NCBI GenBank assembly: GCA_002688015.1
Contig: NZBT01000015.1
Span: forward strand, 1 to 32,273
Direction of reading: 5' to 3'
Length of the DNA stretch: 32,273 nt
DNA from: Candidatus Pacearchaeota archaeon
GTDB lineage: Archaea > Nanobdellota > Nanobdellia > Pacearchaeales > GW2011-AR1
Made by a program: the position numbers and the translations under genes. Every line of letters begins with the position of its first letter. The stretch's first letter is position 1. Positions 16,990 to 25,117 of this stretch are shown one piece after another. The notes beneath the pieces are model-generated. The model ran no database searches, was not told the DNA's origin, and saw only the letters and a list, made by a program, of their open reading frames with translations.

Positions 16990-17151
16990 CTATTCCCTTC
17001 CAAGATTATGAATTCTTTCATTCTCATCAAGCATGTCTTGTTCAATTCTTAACCTCAAACTAGGATTATCTATCCCTCCCAATCTATCAATCTGTCTTTC
17101 ATTTAACACATCATAAGGTCTTTTTGTCTCATCTTCATATTTCCTTTTCAT
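16990..17151 (-). CDS. 53-aa microprotein between ftsZ and secE
   Basis: Hand translation: MKRKYEDETKRPYDVLNERQIDRLGGIDNPSLRLRIEQDMLDENERIHNLGRE*; ATG is 1 nt after the ftsZ stop; absent from ORF track (short). Confidence 0.65.
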   Translation of the reverse strand: MKRKYEDETKRPYDVLNERQIDRLGGIDNPSLRLRIEQDMLDENERIHNLGRE

Positions 17152-17152
17152 T

Positions 17153-18244
17153 TTATTCCTCAACAAATCTAATTCCTAATTCTTCCTCTAATTCGTTTGC
17201 CTGTGTTTTTGTTAGCTGATCTGAAACACCAGTAATCTGGTCACTCTTAACCCCTGTGGCAATTATTAAAATTTTAATAGAATTTTCCATATCAGCACTT
17301 ATCTGGGCTCCAGAAATTATCTTTGCATCGGGCTTTACTTTAGATCCAACAATCTCCATTATTTTCTTATATTCATCTAAGCTTAAATCATTCCCCCCAG
17401 TAATGTTAATCAAAGCTCCAGAAGCATTACTCATGTCAACATCTAACAACGGATTGTTCATTGCTTTTTCAATAGCTTCTTTTGCTCTATCTTGAGAATC
17501 AGATTCCCCTATTCCAATCAAGGAAACTCCCCCATTAGACATAACTGCTTTTACGTCGGCAAAGTCAAGGTTCACAAGCCCAGCCTTTGTTATCAATTCT
17601 GTAATACCTTTAACAGCATTTGTTAAAATTTCATCAGCAACTTTAAATGCCGTATGAATAGGCAATTCAGGAGCTAATTCTAACAATTTATCATTAGGAA
17701 TAACAATCAAAGTATCACATATTGCAGCCATCTTTTCTAAACCATATTGACTATTCTCTATCCTTTTATGTCCTTCAACTGTAAATGGTAAAGTCACAAC
17801 TCCAATTGTTAGGGCTCCAGACCTCTTAGCAATTTCTGCTATAACAGGAGCTCCTCCAGTTCCGGTTCCTCCCCCTAAACCGCATGTAATAAATACAAGA
17901 TCTGTCTCCGTAAGTTTTTTCTTTATCTCTTGTTCTGATTCTTTTGCTGCTTCTTCTCCTATTTTTGGATTACTTCCGGCTCCTAATCCATGTGTTAATT
18001 CTCTCCCAACTAAAATCTTAGCATCAACATTAGTATAAAGCAAGTCTTGTGCATCAGTATTAATAGCAATAATCTCACACCCTTTAATACCAATCTCTTT
18101 CATTCTACTTACAGAATTTCCACCTCCACCTCCACATCCAATTACCTTTACACGAGCAGCCTGTTTCTGAAGAAGCGTTTCAAGCTCATGATCAATGCTA
18201 CTTCCTTGTGGTTCTCCTGTATTTTCCAGCATAATTTCTGCCAT
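17153..18244 (-). CDS. ftsZ: Cell division protein FtsZ
   Basis: GCGGGGGNSVSRM, tubulin signature GGGTGTGGAPVIAEIA. Confidence 0.98.
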   Translation of the reverse strand: MAEIMLENTGEPQGSSIDHELETLLQKQAARVKVIGCGGGGGNSVSRMKEIGIKGCEIIAINTDAQDLLYTNVDAKILVGRELTHGLGAGSNPKIGEEAAKESEQEIKKKLTETDLVFITCGLGGGTGTGGAPVIAEIAKRSGALTIGVVTLPFTVEGHKRIENSQYGLEKMAAICDTLIVIPNDKLLELAPELPIHTAFKVADEILTNAVKGITELITKAGLVNLDFADVKAVMSNGGVSLIGIGESDSQDRAKEAIEKAMNNPLLDVDMSNASGALINITGGNDLSLDEYKKIMEIVGSKVKPDAKIISGAQISADMENSIKILIIATGVKSDQITGVSDQLTKTQANELEEELGIRFVEE

Positions 18245-18318
18245 CTTTTATTATATAAGCACCTCACCTAAACGATACAAGAATGATTTATAAGGATTGT
18301 TGTACATCCCTTACTATT

Positions 18319-19011
18319 TCAATTTTCTGTCTTGCTCTTTTCCTCTGCTTTTTCTTCTTTCAATTCGAAACCAATTCCTTTCCCAATCAACTTCTTGAAT
18401 TTCTCAGAATAAGTTTCAACAACTTTTTCAAGAATCTTTGGCCCCTTAACAATAATTTTGTCTTTAACTTCAAATTCAGGAACGAATTTAAACAAAATTT
18501 CAAATAATGCCTTTGCTTTCTTCTCATCATCAGTAACTATCTTAACAATTTCAAACCTGTATTCTAGGTCTCTTCCAGCTAAAGGATTATTAAAATCAAC
18601 TGTAATTCTTGCTCCAGAAACCGTTAAAATCTTAACAAGGTGATTATCTAACGCCAAAACCATTCCTGGCTGAGGATTAATTTCTTGATCTGTGAAGTTT
18701 TTCAAAGAAATAATTCTAACGAGATCTCTTCTTCTTGGACCAAAGGCTTCTCTAGAAGGAACATCAATTTCATACCTTTCTCCAATCTTCTTTCCTTCTA
18801 ATGCTTCGTCTAATCCCTTAACAACCATTCCCTCTCCAATCGCAACAATCATCTCTTGTGGCTCAGCTTTCGGAGCAATTTCTTTTAAATCACTTGGAAT
18901 ATTAGAATCAAAGATCTGCCCATTACTATATCCAGTAAACTTCAATTCTATAAAATCTCCTTTTTTAACTAAAACCTTAGATTTTACGTCTTTCTTTTCT
19001 TCATTATTCAT
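18319..19011 (-). CDS. FKBP-type peptidyl-prolyl cis-trans isomerase (archaeal SlyD-like)
   Basis: 230 aa; 'KKGDFIELKFTGYSNGQIFDSNIP...VAIGEGMVVKGLDEALEGKKIGERYEIDVPSREAFGPR...DFNNPLAGRDLEYRFEIV'. Confidence 0.92.
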   Translation of the reverse strand: MNNEEKKDVKSKVLVKKGDFIELKFTGYSNGQIFDSNIPSDLKEIAPKAEPQEMIVAIGEGMVVKGLDEALEGKKIGERYEIDVPSREAFGPRRRDLVRIISLKNFTDQEINPQPGMVLALDNHLVKILTVSGARITVDFNNPLAGRDLEYRFEIVKIVTDDEKKAKALFEILFKFVPEFEVKDKIIVKGPKILEKVVETYSEKFKKLIGKGIGFELKEEKAEEKSKTEN

Positions 19012-19031
19012 TAAAAGAATTACTTAGAAAC

Positions 19032-19039
19032 CTTTAAAA
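19032..19039. promoter_or_regulatory. Shared TATA box (CCTTTAAAAA) between divergent FKBP and aIF5A genes
   Basis: TTTAAA at 19033-19038 is the main TATA-like element in a 50-bp intergenic region, almost equidistant from both start codons. Confidence 0.5.
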
Positions 19040-19061
19040 ACATTTCTTACAGAACTTAAAT

Positions 19062-19451
19062 ATGGTTTTAAAATTAATTGACGCAACACAAGCAAAACCA
19101 GGGACAGTTATCACTCTTGAAGGAGAAGCAGCAACTGTAAAATCTAATGATATTTCAAAGACAGGAAAGCACGGACATGCAAAATGTAGAATAGAAGCAA
19201 TCGAAATATTCTCTGGAAAGAAGAGAGTTTTAGCAGTTCCTGGACATGAAAGGTTTGAAGTCCCTCTTGTTGAGAAGAAAAAAGCACAAGTTTTATCTGT
19301 CGGAGACACCAGTGCAAGTGTAATGGACTTAGAATCTTATGAGACAGTAGACATCCCTTTCTTAGAAGAAATTAAATCTGATCTTGTCCCGGAAAAACAA
19401 GTTGAATATTGGAATATTGAAGGCAAGAAAGTAATAATGAGGGTCCTCTAA
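19062..19451 (+). CDS. Translation initiation factor aIF5A
   Basis: 129 aa; hypusine-site loop SKTGKHGHAK. Confidence 0.97.
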   Translation: MVLKLIDATQAKPGTVITLEGEAATVKSNDISKTGKHGHAKCRIEAIEIFSGKKRVLAVPGHERFEVPLVEKKKAQVLSVGDTSASVMDLESYETVDIPFLEEIKSDLVPEKQVEYWNIEGKKVIMRVL

Positions 19452-19616
19452 ATGGCAACAAAAATACCAGTAGCACAAGCAAGACTTTTTGCAAACCGTT
19501 TCGTTTGTAAGAAATGCGGACATAAAATGCGTACACAGGCAACAAGAATACTCTCAGGAAAAATTAGATGTAGAAAATGCAACAGTAACGCTCTCCGTTC
19601 AATAAGGAGAAAATAA
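19452..19616 (+). CDS. rpl40e: Ribosomal protein L40e
   Basis: Hand translation: MATKIPVAQARLFANRFVCKKCGHKMRTQATRILSGKIRCRKCNSNALRSIRRK*; two intact CxxC; ATG follows aIF5A stop directly; absent from ORF track. Confidence 0.93.
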   Translation: MATKIPVAQARLFANRFVCKKCGHKMRTQATRILSGKIRCRKCNSNALRSIRRK

Positions 19617-19628
19617 CATTACACAAAG

Positions 19629-21059
19629 ATGGTGAGCGCATTTACAATTTATGATTTAGTATTCCTAGTAATCTTTACCTTAGCTGTTACGATTTTCCTT
19701 TATACACATAGAAAAAATCTTAAGAGGGAAGGGATCCTTTATCTTTATAGAACAAGTTTCGGAATAAATTTTATAGAAAAATTCACAAAACGTTTCTCTA
19801 AAATTCTGAAACCTTCACAGTACATAGTAATTCTTTCAGGATACTTTTTGATGGTTTCAATGGTCTGGCTCTTACTTAAAGTAGCCTGGATTTATATCAC
19901 AAGCCCAATAGCCGCAAGCGCTCTAAAAGTTCCAGTAATCTTTCCTTTAGTTCCGTATCTCCCAGATCTCTTCAAGATAGACTTTCTTCCATCATTTAAC
20001 TTTACTTATTGGATACTTATTATCGCAGTTTTAGCAATCCCTCATGAATTTGCTCATGGAATCTTTGCCCGTCTTAATAATATAAGAATCCATTCAACTG
20101 GTTTCGGCTTTTTAGGGCCATTTCTTGCAGCTTTCGTAGAACAAGATGAGAAAGACATGGGAAAGTCAAGTAGATTTGCTCAACTTTCTGTTCTTGCAGC
20201 AGGAACTTTTGCAAACGTTTTAACTCTAATTTTATTCGCCTTTATATTCTGGATATTTTTCATTTCAGCATTCACACCAGTTGGATTAAATTTCACAGGA
20301 TACAGTTCTGCAGTATTAAATACATCTGATTTAAATCTCCCAGACACGTTCTCCCTAGATAACGATCTTTTAAGAGTTGAAGCAAACGGAAAAGCATACA
20401 TCATTCCTTCACAAAATTTAAAACAAACTCTCGAAAACAATCTCTCTTACATTTTAGTATTTGATGATGCCCCCGCAATTAATGTTGGCCTAGGTGTGTC
20501 AGACACAGAAGAATTATTAAGTAGACAAGTTGCTATTTCAACAATAAATGGAGAAAAAGTAACGTCCTATGAATCTCTTGCCTCAATTCTTTCTGCTCAT
20601 TCTCCAGGAGACAATGTAACAATAACAACAATTTCCAGAGACTCTGTTAGAACAAACAATATAGAAAGAGAGACTTACAATTTAGAATTAGGAGAAAGAG
20701 ACGGAAAAGCATTTCTCGGAATTAAAATCTCAAATCCAAAACCAACTGGAATTTTAGGAGGGATTTATTCTTCAATTGGAAAAATAAAAGATCCTTTAAT
20801 CTTTTTTGATTCAAATCTTGGATCCTTCGGATGGTTCATTTATTACTTCCTTTGGTGGACAGTCCTAATTCTGGCTTCAGTAGCTTTAGTAAACATGCTT
20901 CCCGTTGGAATCTTCGACGGAGGTCGTTTCTTCTATTTAACAATCTGGGCCCTAACAGGATCTGAAAAAGTAGGAAAAGCAGCTTTTACAGCTAGCACAT
21001 GGTTAATTCTAGGAATAGTAGCAGCAATGATGGTTAAATGGCTTCTGATATTTATCTAA
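19629..21059 (+). CDS. Site-2 protease family (M50) membrane metalloprotease
   Basis: HExxH in 'AIPHEFAHGIFARLN', second motif 'NMLPVGIFDGGRFF', multiple TM, central PDZ-like region. Confidence 0.92.
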   Translation: MVSAFTIYDLVFLVIFTLAVTIFLYTHRKNLKREGILYLYRTSFGINFIEKFTKRFSKILKPSQYIVILSGYFLMVSMVWLLLKVAWIYITSPIAASALKVPVIFPLVPYLPDLFKIDFLPSFNFTYWILIIAVLAIPHEFAHGIFARLNNIRIHSTGFGFLGPFLAAFVEQDEKDMGKSSRFAQLSVLAAGTFANVLTLILFAFIFWIFFISAFTPVGLNFTGYSSAVLNTSDLNLPDTFSLDNDLLRVEANGKAYIIPSQNLKQTLENNLSYILVFDDAPAINVGLGVSDTEELLSRQVAISTINGEKVTSYESLASILSAHSPGDNVTITTISRDSVRTNNIERETYNLELGERDGKAFLGIKISNPKPTGILGGIYSSIGKIKDPLIFFDSNLGSFGWFIYYFLWWTVLILASVALVNMLPVGIFDGGRFFYLTIWALTGSEKVGKAAFTASTWLILGIVAAMMVKWLLIFI

Positions 21060-21090
21060 AGTTATTTATATGCTCTTTCTATAAATTCTC

Positions 21091-21519
21091 ATGAAAGAAA
21101 AAGTTGTTGCAATCTCAGGATATTTCGATCCCATCCATGTCGGCCATCTTGAATTAATTGAAAAAGCGAAAAGCCTAGGAGATAAGTTAGTAGTAATTGT
21201 TAATAACACAGAGCAAGCAATCAATAAAAAAGGATTTGAATTCATGCCTTTTCATGAAAGACTCAAAATAGTAAAAGCAATCAAAGGAGTCGATTCTGTC
21301 TTCCCCAGTATTGATACAGATATAAGTGTTTGCAAAGCTCTTGCTGCTATTAAGCCAAATGTTTTTGCAAATGGAGGAGGCAGACACCAAGGGGAAGTTC
21401 CTGAGACTGCATTATGTAAAGAGCTTAATATAGAAATGGTCGATGGTCTCGGAGAAAAGATACAATCTTCTTCTGATCTAGCGAAGAAAGCAGAGGAATC
21501 AAAAGAAAATTCTAGTTAA
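21091..21519 (+). CDS. Cytidylyltransferase-like nucleotidyltransferase
   Basis: 142 aa; 'GYFDPIHVGHLELIEKAK' HxGH motif, C-terminal 'QSSSDL' (ISSTxI-like). Confidence 0.88.
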   Translation: MKEKVVAISGYFDPIHVGHLELIEKAKSLGDKLVVIVNNTEQAINKKGFEFMPFHERLKIVKAIKGVDSVFPSIDTDISVCKALAAIKPNVFANGGGRHQGEVPETALCKELNIEMVDGLGEKIQSSSDLAKKAEESKENSS

Positions 21520-21874
21520 TCCACTCAACGCCCTTCTTTGTAAATACAACTAATCTTATTCCAACGGGAATCGATAATAATGCAGAGATTAAAGCCATAT
21601 GTTCCTTACCATTTCCCGAAGCAAGAGACAAAGCAACTTCAAAATCTCCAGATAACTTTCCCTTTAAACTTGTTAGAATGTCTTCCTTCAAATCAATTAA
21701 GCTCTTTCCAGAATCAACAGTAATTACTTGTGTTTTCGAATTCACAGGGAAGTCAGAAACCTTCTTACTTTTAACAATAAAAATCTTTTCACAATCAATT
21801 CTATTCATCAAACCCTTTACTTGCCCCCAACTTTCTTTATCTTCACCGATAAATGCTACGAACTCCATTTCCAT
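21512..21874 (-). CDS. Small Rossmann-like/CARF-like protein (tentative)
   Basis: 120 aa alpha/beta pattern; 'FEVALSLASGNGKEHMALISALLSIPVGIRLVVF' resembles the second conserved CARF motif region; convergent 8-nt overlap with the upstream gene. Confidence 0.55.
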   Translation of the reverse strand: MEMEFVAFIGEDKESWGQVKGLMNRIDCEKIFIVKSKKVSDFPVNSKTQVITVDSGKSLIDLKEDILTSLKGKLSGDFEVALSLASGNGKEHMALISALLSIPVGIRLVVFTKKGVEWIN

Positions 21875-21918
21875 TTCAAAATAATTATCTTTATAACTAT
21901 TGTTGTTCTTTCTTTTTC

Positions 21919-22356
21919 ATGCCAAGAGATATACCTCTATCCGAATTTACTCTAAGAAAGTATGAAAAACCTTATGAAACAAATTCACGTGAACTAGTCA
22001 GAAAGGTATGCCTCTCCATCGGTTTGCTCCAGCCTGGAGATTCTCGAGATGTTATGGTTGATCTTATTCTTGTCTTAGAAGAAGCAAGAAAAAAGAGAGA
22101 GTGGCTTTCTTCTTTTGATATTAGAGACAAGGTAAAAAAAATAAGAAAGGATTCTTCTGGACTTGCAGAAAGCAATATAAGGAGACAACTCAAGCGTCTT
22201 AGAGATAGTATGATTATCGACAAACAAGAAAACAAATATAGGATGTCTGAATTCGCTCCTCTCTCGGAAATCTTTGAGACAAAAATCGAATCTTTTCTGA
22301 TACCACAGACTATCGAAAGAATAAAAGAATACCTAGGAAAGTTAGATTCCAATTAA
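21919..22356 (+). CDS. Winged-helix DNA-binding protein
   Basis: 'SSFDIRDKVKKIRKDSSGLAESNIRRQLKRLRDSMIIDKQENKYRMSEFAPLSE' wHTH pattern; start at ATG 21919 (MPRDIPLSEF) preferred over 21853, which overlaps the divergent gene. Confidence 0.65.
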   Translation: MPRDIPLSEFTLRKYEKPYETNSRELVRKVCLSIGLLQPGDSRDVMVDLILVLEEARKKREWLSSFDIRDKVKKIRKDSSGLAESNIRRQLKRLRDSMIIDKQENKYRMSEFAPLSEIFETKIESFLIPQTIERIKEYLGKLDSN

Positions 22357-22411
22357 GCAACCTATATTCTCAACATCAATCATTTTTATTAACCCACATG
22401 TTTAGTACACG

Positions 22412-22768
22412 ATGACCCACAAATTTAGATTACCTTTTCTAAGATACCATAAGAATTATCGAGGAGCTGATCAAAGATGGGCAGGACTCGCTCTCGATGT
22501 TTTACGTATCTATCTCGATTGGGAGCCCAAAGGATATCAAAGACAAGGGGCACAAACCCTCGCAGACACAGTAGAAATGTCAATGTTTGAATCCCCACAG
22601 ATGGTGGGCAGAAAAATAGTTATTAAAAAATTAGATGAAAAAGCTTCAACAAGAAAAAAAAGAGGATATACAGAGTACGAAGTTGAAGGCTTTCCTAGAG
22701 AAAAGAGTTTCCCAGATTTCAAAAAATCAATAGATAACATTTACAAAGACTTGTTAAATGACAGATAA
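22412..22768 (+). CDS. Hypothetical protein
   Basis: 118-aa ORF, basic, no family recognised. Confidence 0.6.
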   Translation: MTHKFRLPFLRYHKNYRGADQRWAGLALDVLRIYLDWEPKGYQRQGAQTLADTVEMSMFESPQMVGRKIVIKKLDEKASTRKKRGYTEYEVEGFPREKSFPDFKKSIDNIYKDLLNDR

Positions 22769-22851
22769 CAAAATTTATAAACCCACAAAAACCTTTAAAA
22801 TAACTACTTCTTTATCTTTAAAGAATCAAGAGGTAGTCGGAGCTTAAGAAA

Positions 22852-23397
22852 ATGCCAATTTTCATTATAAAAGTAACAACAAACAAAGAAGAAAGAGCAC
22901 TTGAGATGATTAGCGATAGATCTCAAAAAAAATCTCTTAACGTCTTTAGTATAGTAAAACCACACGGACTTAAAGGATATATTATTTTAGAAGCTTCAGA
23001 CAGAGATACTGCCGAAGAAGCTGCATTTAATTTGCCTTATGTTAAAGGAATAATTGGTAAAACTGTTCCTTACGAAGAGATCAAGGCAATGCTTGAACCT
23101 AAAGTCGAAGACTTTAATATCGAAATAGGAGACATCGTTGAAATGATCGGACAAACATTTAAGGGAGAACAAGCAAAAGTTACAAGAGTTGATAAAGCAA
23201 AAGGAGAAGTCGTTGTTTCCCTTCTCGGAGCTTCTGTTCCAATCCCCGTAACAGTTAAAATGGATAACGTAAAGGTTATAAGGCGTGAATCTGAGGAATC
23301 TCCAGAATCTAACGATGAAGAAGATGAAAAGAAAGAAACTAAAGCACAATCTAAAGCAAGAAATGAAGAAGAGAAAATACTGGAGGAACTAGAATGA
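22852..23397 (+). CDS. spt5: Transcription elongation factor Spt5 (NusG family)
   Basis: NGN domain plus KOW 'IEIGDIVEMIGQTFKGEQAKVTRVDKAKGEVVVSLL'; charged C-terminal extension. Confidence 0.95.
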   Translation: MPIFIIKVTTNKEERALEMISDRSQKKSLNVFSIVKPHGLKGYIILEASDRDTAEEAAFNLPYVKGIIGKTVPYEEIKAMLEPKVEDFNIEIGDIVEMIGQTFKGEQAKVTRVDKAKGEVVVSLLGASVPIPVTVKMDNVKVIRRESEESPESNDEEDEKKETKAQSKARNEEEKILEELE

Positions 23398-24146
23398 AAG
23401 TAAAATTACTTGTCGACGGAGGAAAGATGGCCCCGGGCCCTGCAGTAGCTCAGCAACTTGGTCCTATGGGAATCAATCTAGGTAAGGTAATAGAAGATGT
23501 TAATGAAGCAACAAAATCATTCTCTGGAACAAAAGTCCCTGTTGAACTTGATGTCGATCCTAAAACAAAATCTTATGAAATTCAAGTTTTCTCTCCACCC
23601 GTAGCAGAACTAATAAAAAAATCTTTGTCTTTAGAAAAGGGATCTGGGGAAGCAGGAAAATATAAAGTCGGAAATGCATCCATCGAATCTTTGATAGGGA
23701 TAGCAAAAACAAAATCTCCCGATTTGCTTGCTAAAGATTTGAAGGCAGCATTAAAATTAATTGTTGGAACTTGTGTTTCTTTGGGAATATTAATAGACAA
23801 TAAAGATCCAAAGGAAATTCAATCAGAAATTGATTCAGGAAATTATGATACAGAAATAAAAGAAGAAAAAACTGAACCTTCTCCAGAAAAGAAACTAAAG
23901 CTGGAAAAATTCTTCAAAGTTAGAAAAGCGCAGCAAGAGAAACAGAAAGTAGCTGAAGAAGCTGCAGCTGCAGAAGCAGAAGCTGAAAAAGAGAAAGCAA
24001 AGATAGCCGCTGCAGCCGCTGAAGCCGGGGAAGGAGAAGCTCCAGCCGAGGGAGAAGAAGCTAAGGAAGGAGAAACCCCAGAAGGAGAAGCTCCAGCCGA
24101 GGGAGAAGAAGCTAAGGAAGCTCCAGCCGAAGAAAAGAAAGAATAA
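23394..24146 (+). CDS. rpl11: Large-subunit ribosomal protein L11 with long Ala/Glu-rich C-terminal extension
   Basis: 'VDGGKMAPGPAVAQQLGPMGINLGKVIEDVN'; about 90-aa low-complexity tail; 4-nt overlap with spt5. Confidence 0.95.
   Translation: MKVKLLVDGGKMAPGPAVAQQLGPMGINLGKVIEDVNEATKSFSGTKVPVELDVDPKTKSYEIQVFSPPVAELIKKSLSLEKGSGEAGKYKVGNASIESLIGIAKTKSPDLLAKDLKAALKLIVGTCVSLGILIDNKDPKEIQSEIDSGNYDTEIKEEKTEPSPEKKLKLEKFFKVRKAQQEKQKVAEEAAAAEAEAEKEKAKIAAAAAEAGEGEAPAEGEEAKEGETPEGEAPAEGEEAKEAPAEEKKE
24030..24120 (+). repeat. 40-bp perfect direct repeat (51-bp period) in the L11 tail
   Basis: gaaggagaagctccagccgagggagaagaagctaaggaag at 24030-24069 and 24081-24120 (first base read as g in both); 17-codon in-frame period. 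Confidence 0.85.
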
Positions 24147-24190
24147 TCTCAAAACAAAGCTTAAATACCCTTTCTTCCAAATTTACTTAA

Positions 24191-24264
24191 GGGGATATAG
24201 TCCAGTTTGGTTAAGATACGAGGTTTGGGACTTCGTGACCGCGGTTCAAATCCGCGTATCCCCA
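24191..24264 (+). tRNA. tRNA-Pro (anticodon UGG)
   Basis: GGGGATATAGTCCAGTTTGGTTAAGATACGAGGTTTGGGACTTCGTGACCGCGGTTCAAATCCGCGTATCCCCA; acceptor GGGGATA/TATCCCC, anticodon stem CGAGG/CTTCG, loop TTTGGGA. Confidence 0.95.
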
Positions 24265-24303
24265 TTTCCATAACTTTAAAAACTTAAATTTCAAGATAAA
24301 AAC

Positions 24304-24531
24304 ATGGCAGCAAAGAAAAAGAAAATAAAGGCAGCAGGAAAATTCGGATCAGGATATGGTGTTAGAGCTAGAAAGAACTATAATAAAATAGAATTTACTC
24401 AAAGAACAACACAAAAGTCTCCATTTCATCCTACTGGAAAAGCAAAAAGAATTGCAGCAGGAATCTGGAAATGTTTGAAAACAGGAAAGGTCTTTGCCGG
24501 TCCTGCTTATTCATTAGAAGAAAATAAATAG
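24304..24531 (+). CDS. rpl37ae: Ribosomal protein L37Ae (eL43) with degenerate zinc ribbon
   Basis: 'GKFGSGYGVRARKNYNKIEFTQRTTQKSPFHPTGKAKRIAAGIWKCLKTGKVFAGPAY'; scaffold matches L37Ae but CxxC motifs are mostly lost. Confidence 0.85.
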   Translation: MAAKKKKIKAAGKFGSGYGVRARKNYNKIEFTQRTTQKSPFHPTGKAKRIAAGIWKCLKTGKVFAGPAYSLEENK

Positions 24532-24561
24532 ATTTAAAACCTTGAAAAAACACAGATAAAA

Positions 24562-24699
24562 ATGGCACAATACAAATGTTTCAAATGCGAAAAAGCAATT
24601 TCTTCAAAACAGCTTGATAAGAGATTTGTCTGTCCCCATTGTGGAAGCAAGATATTTTATAAACCAAGAACTCAGATTGTTAAGCTAGAAGCTATCTAA
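24562..24699 (+). CDS. rpoP: DNA-directed RNA polymerase subunit P (Rpo12)
   Basis: Hand translation: MAQYKCFKCEKAISSKQLDKRFVCPHCGSKIFYKPRTQIVKLEAI*; absent from ORF track (short). Confidence 0.92.
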   Translation: MAQYKCFKCEKAISSKQLDKRFVCPHCGSKIFYKPRTQIVKLEAI

Positions 24700-24706
24700 T
24701 TTTAAA

Positions 24707-25069
24707 ATGCCCGAAATAAAAGAGCAAATACAAGAACAAATACAAGAACTCCAATCAATAGAGCAAAATTTACAACTTTTCTTACAACAAAAACAAGCTT
24801 TTCAAGTAGAACTTAACGAATCCGTCAATGCTCTCTCTGAGTTGGAGAATACCAAAGACCCAGAGGCATTCAAAATAATCTCTGGAATAATGGTAAAAAC
24901 CCCTATTGATTCTTTAAAAAAAGATTTAGATGAAAAGAAAAATCTTTTACAAGAAAGAGTAAAAGCAATCGAAAGGCAAGAATCTCTATTAGAAAAGAAG
25001 TCAGTAGAATTAAGGGAAAACATAACAAAAGAGATGTCTTCTCAAGAGAATAAAGACGAAAGCAAATAA
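24707..25069 (+). CDS. pfdB: Prefoldin subunit beta
   Basis: 120 aa coiled coil; 'IQELQSIEQNLQLFLQQKQAFQVELNESVNALSELE...YKIISGIMVKT'-type pattern. Confidence 0.9.
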   Translation: MPEIKEQIQEQIQELQSIEQNLQLFLQQKQAFQVELNESVNALSELENTKDPEAFKIISGIMVKTPIDSLKKDLDEKKNLLQERVKAIERQESLLEKKSVELRENITKEMSSQENKDESK

Positions 25070-25117
25070 CTTTAATACTACAATAATCTTTATATATTGA
25101 CTAGAGTAACTTAAACA

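Noticed and set aside
23895-24152. Minus-strand Phe/Ser-rich 85-aa ORF
   Set aside because: Antisense of the acidic L11 tail; compositional artefact.
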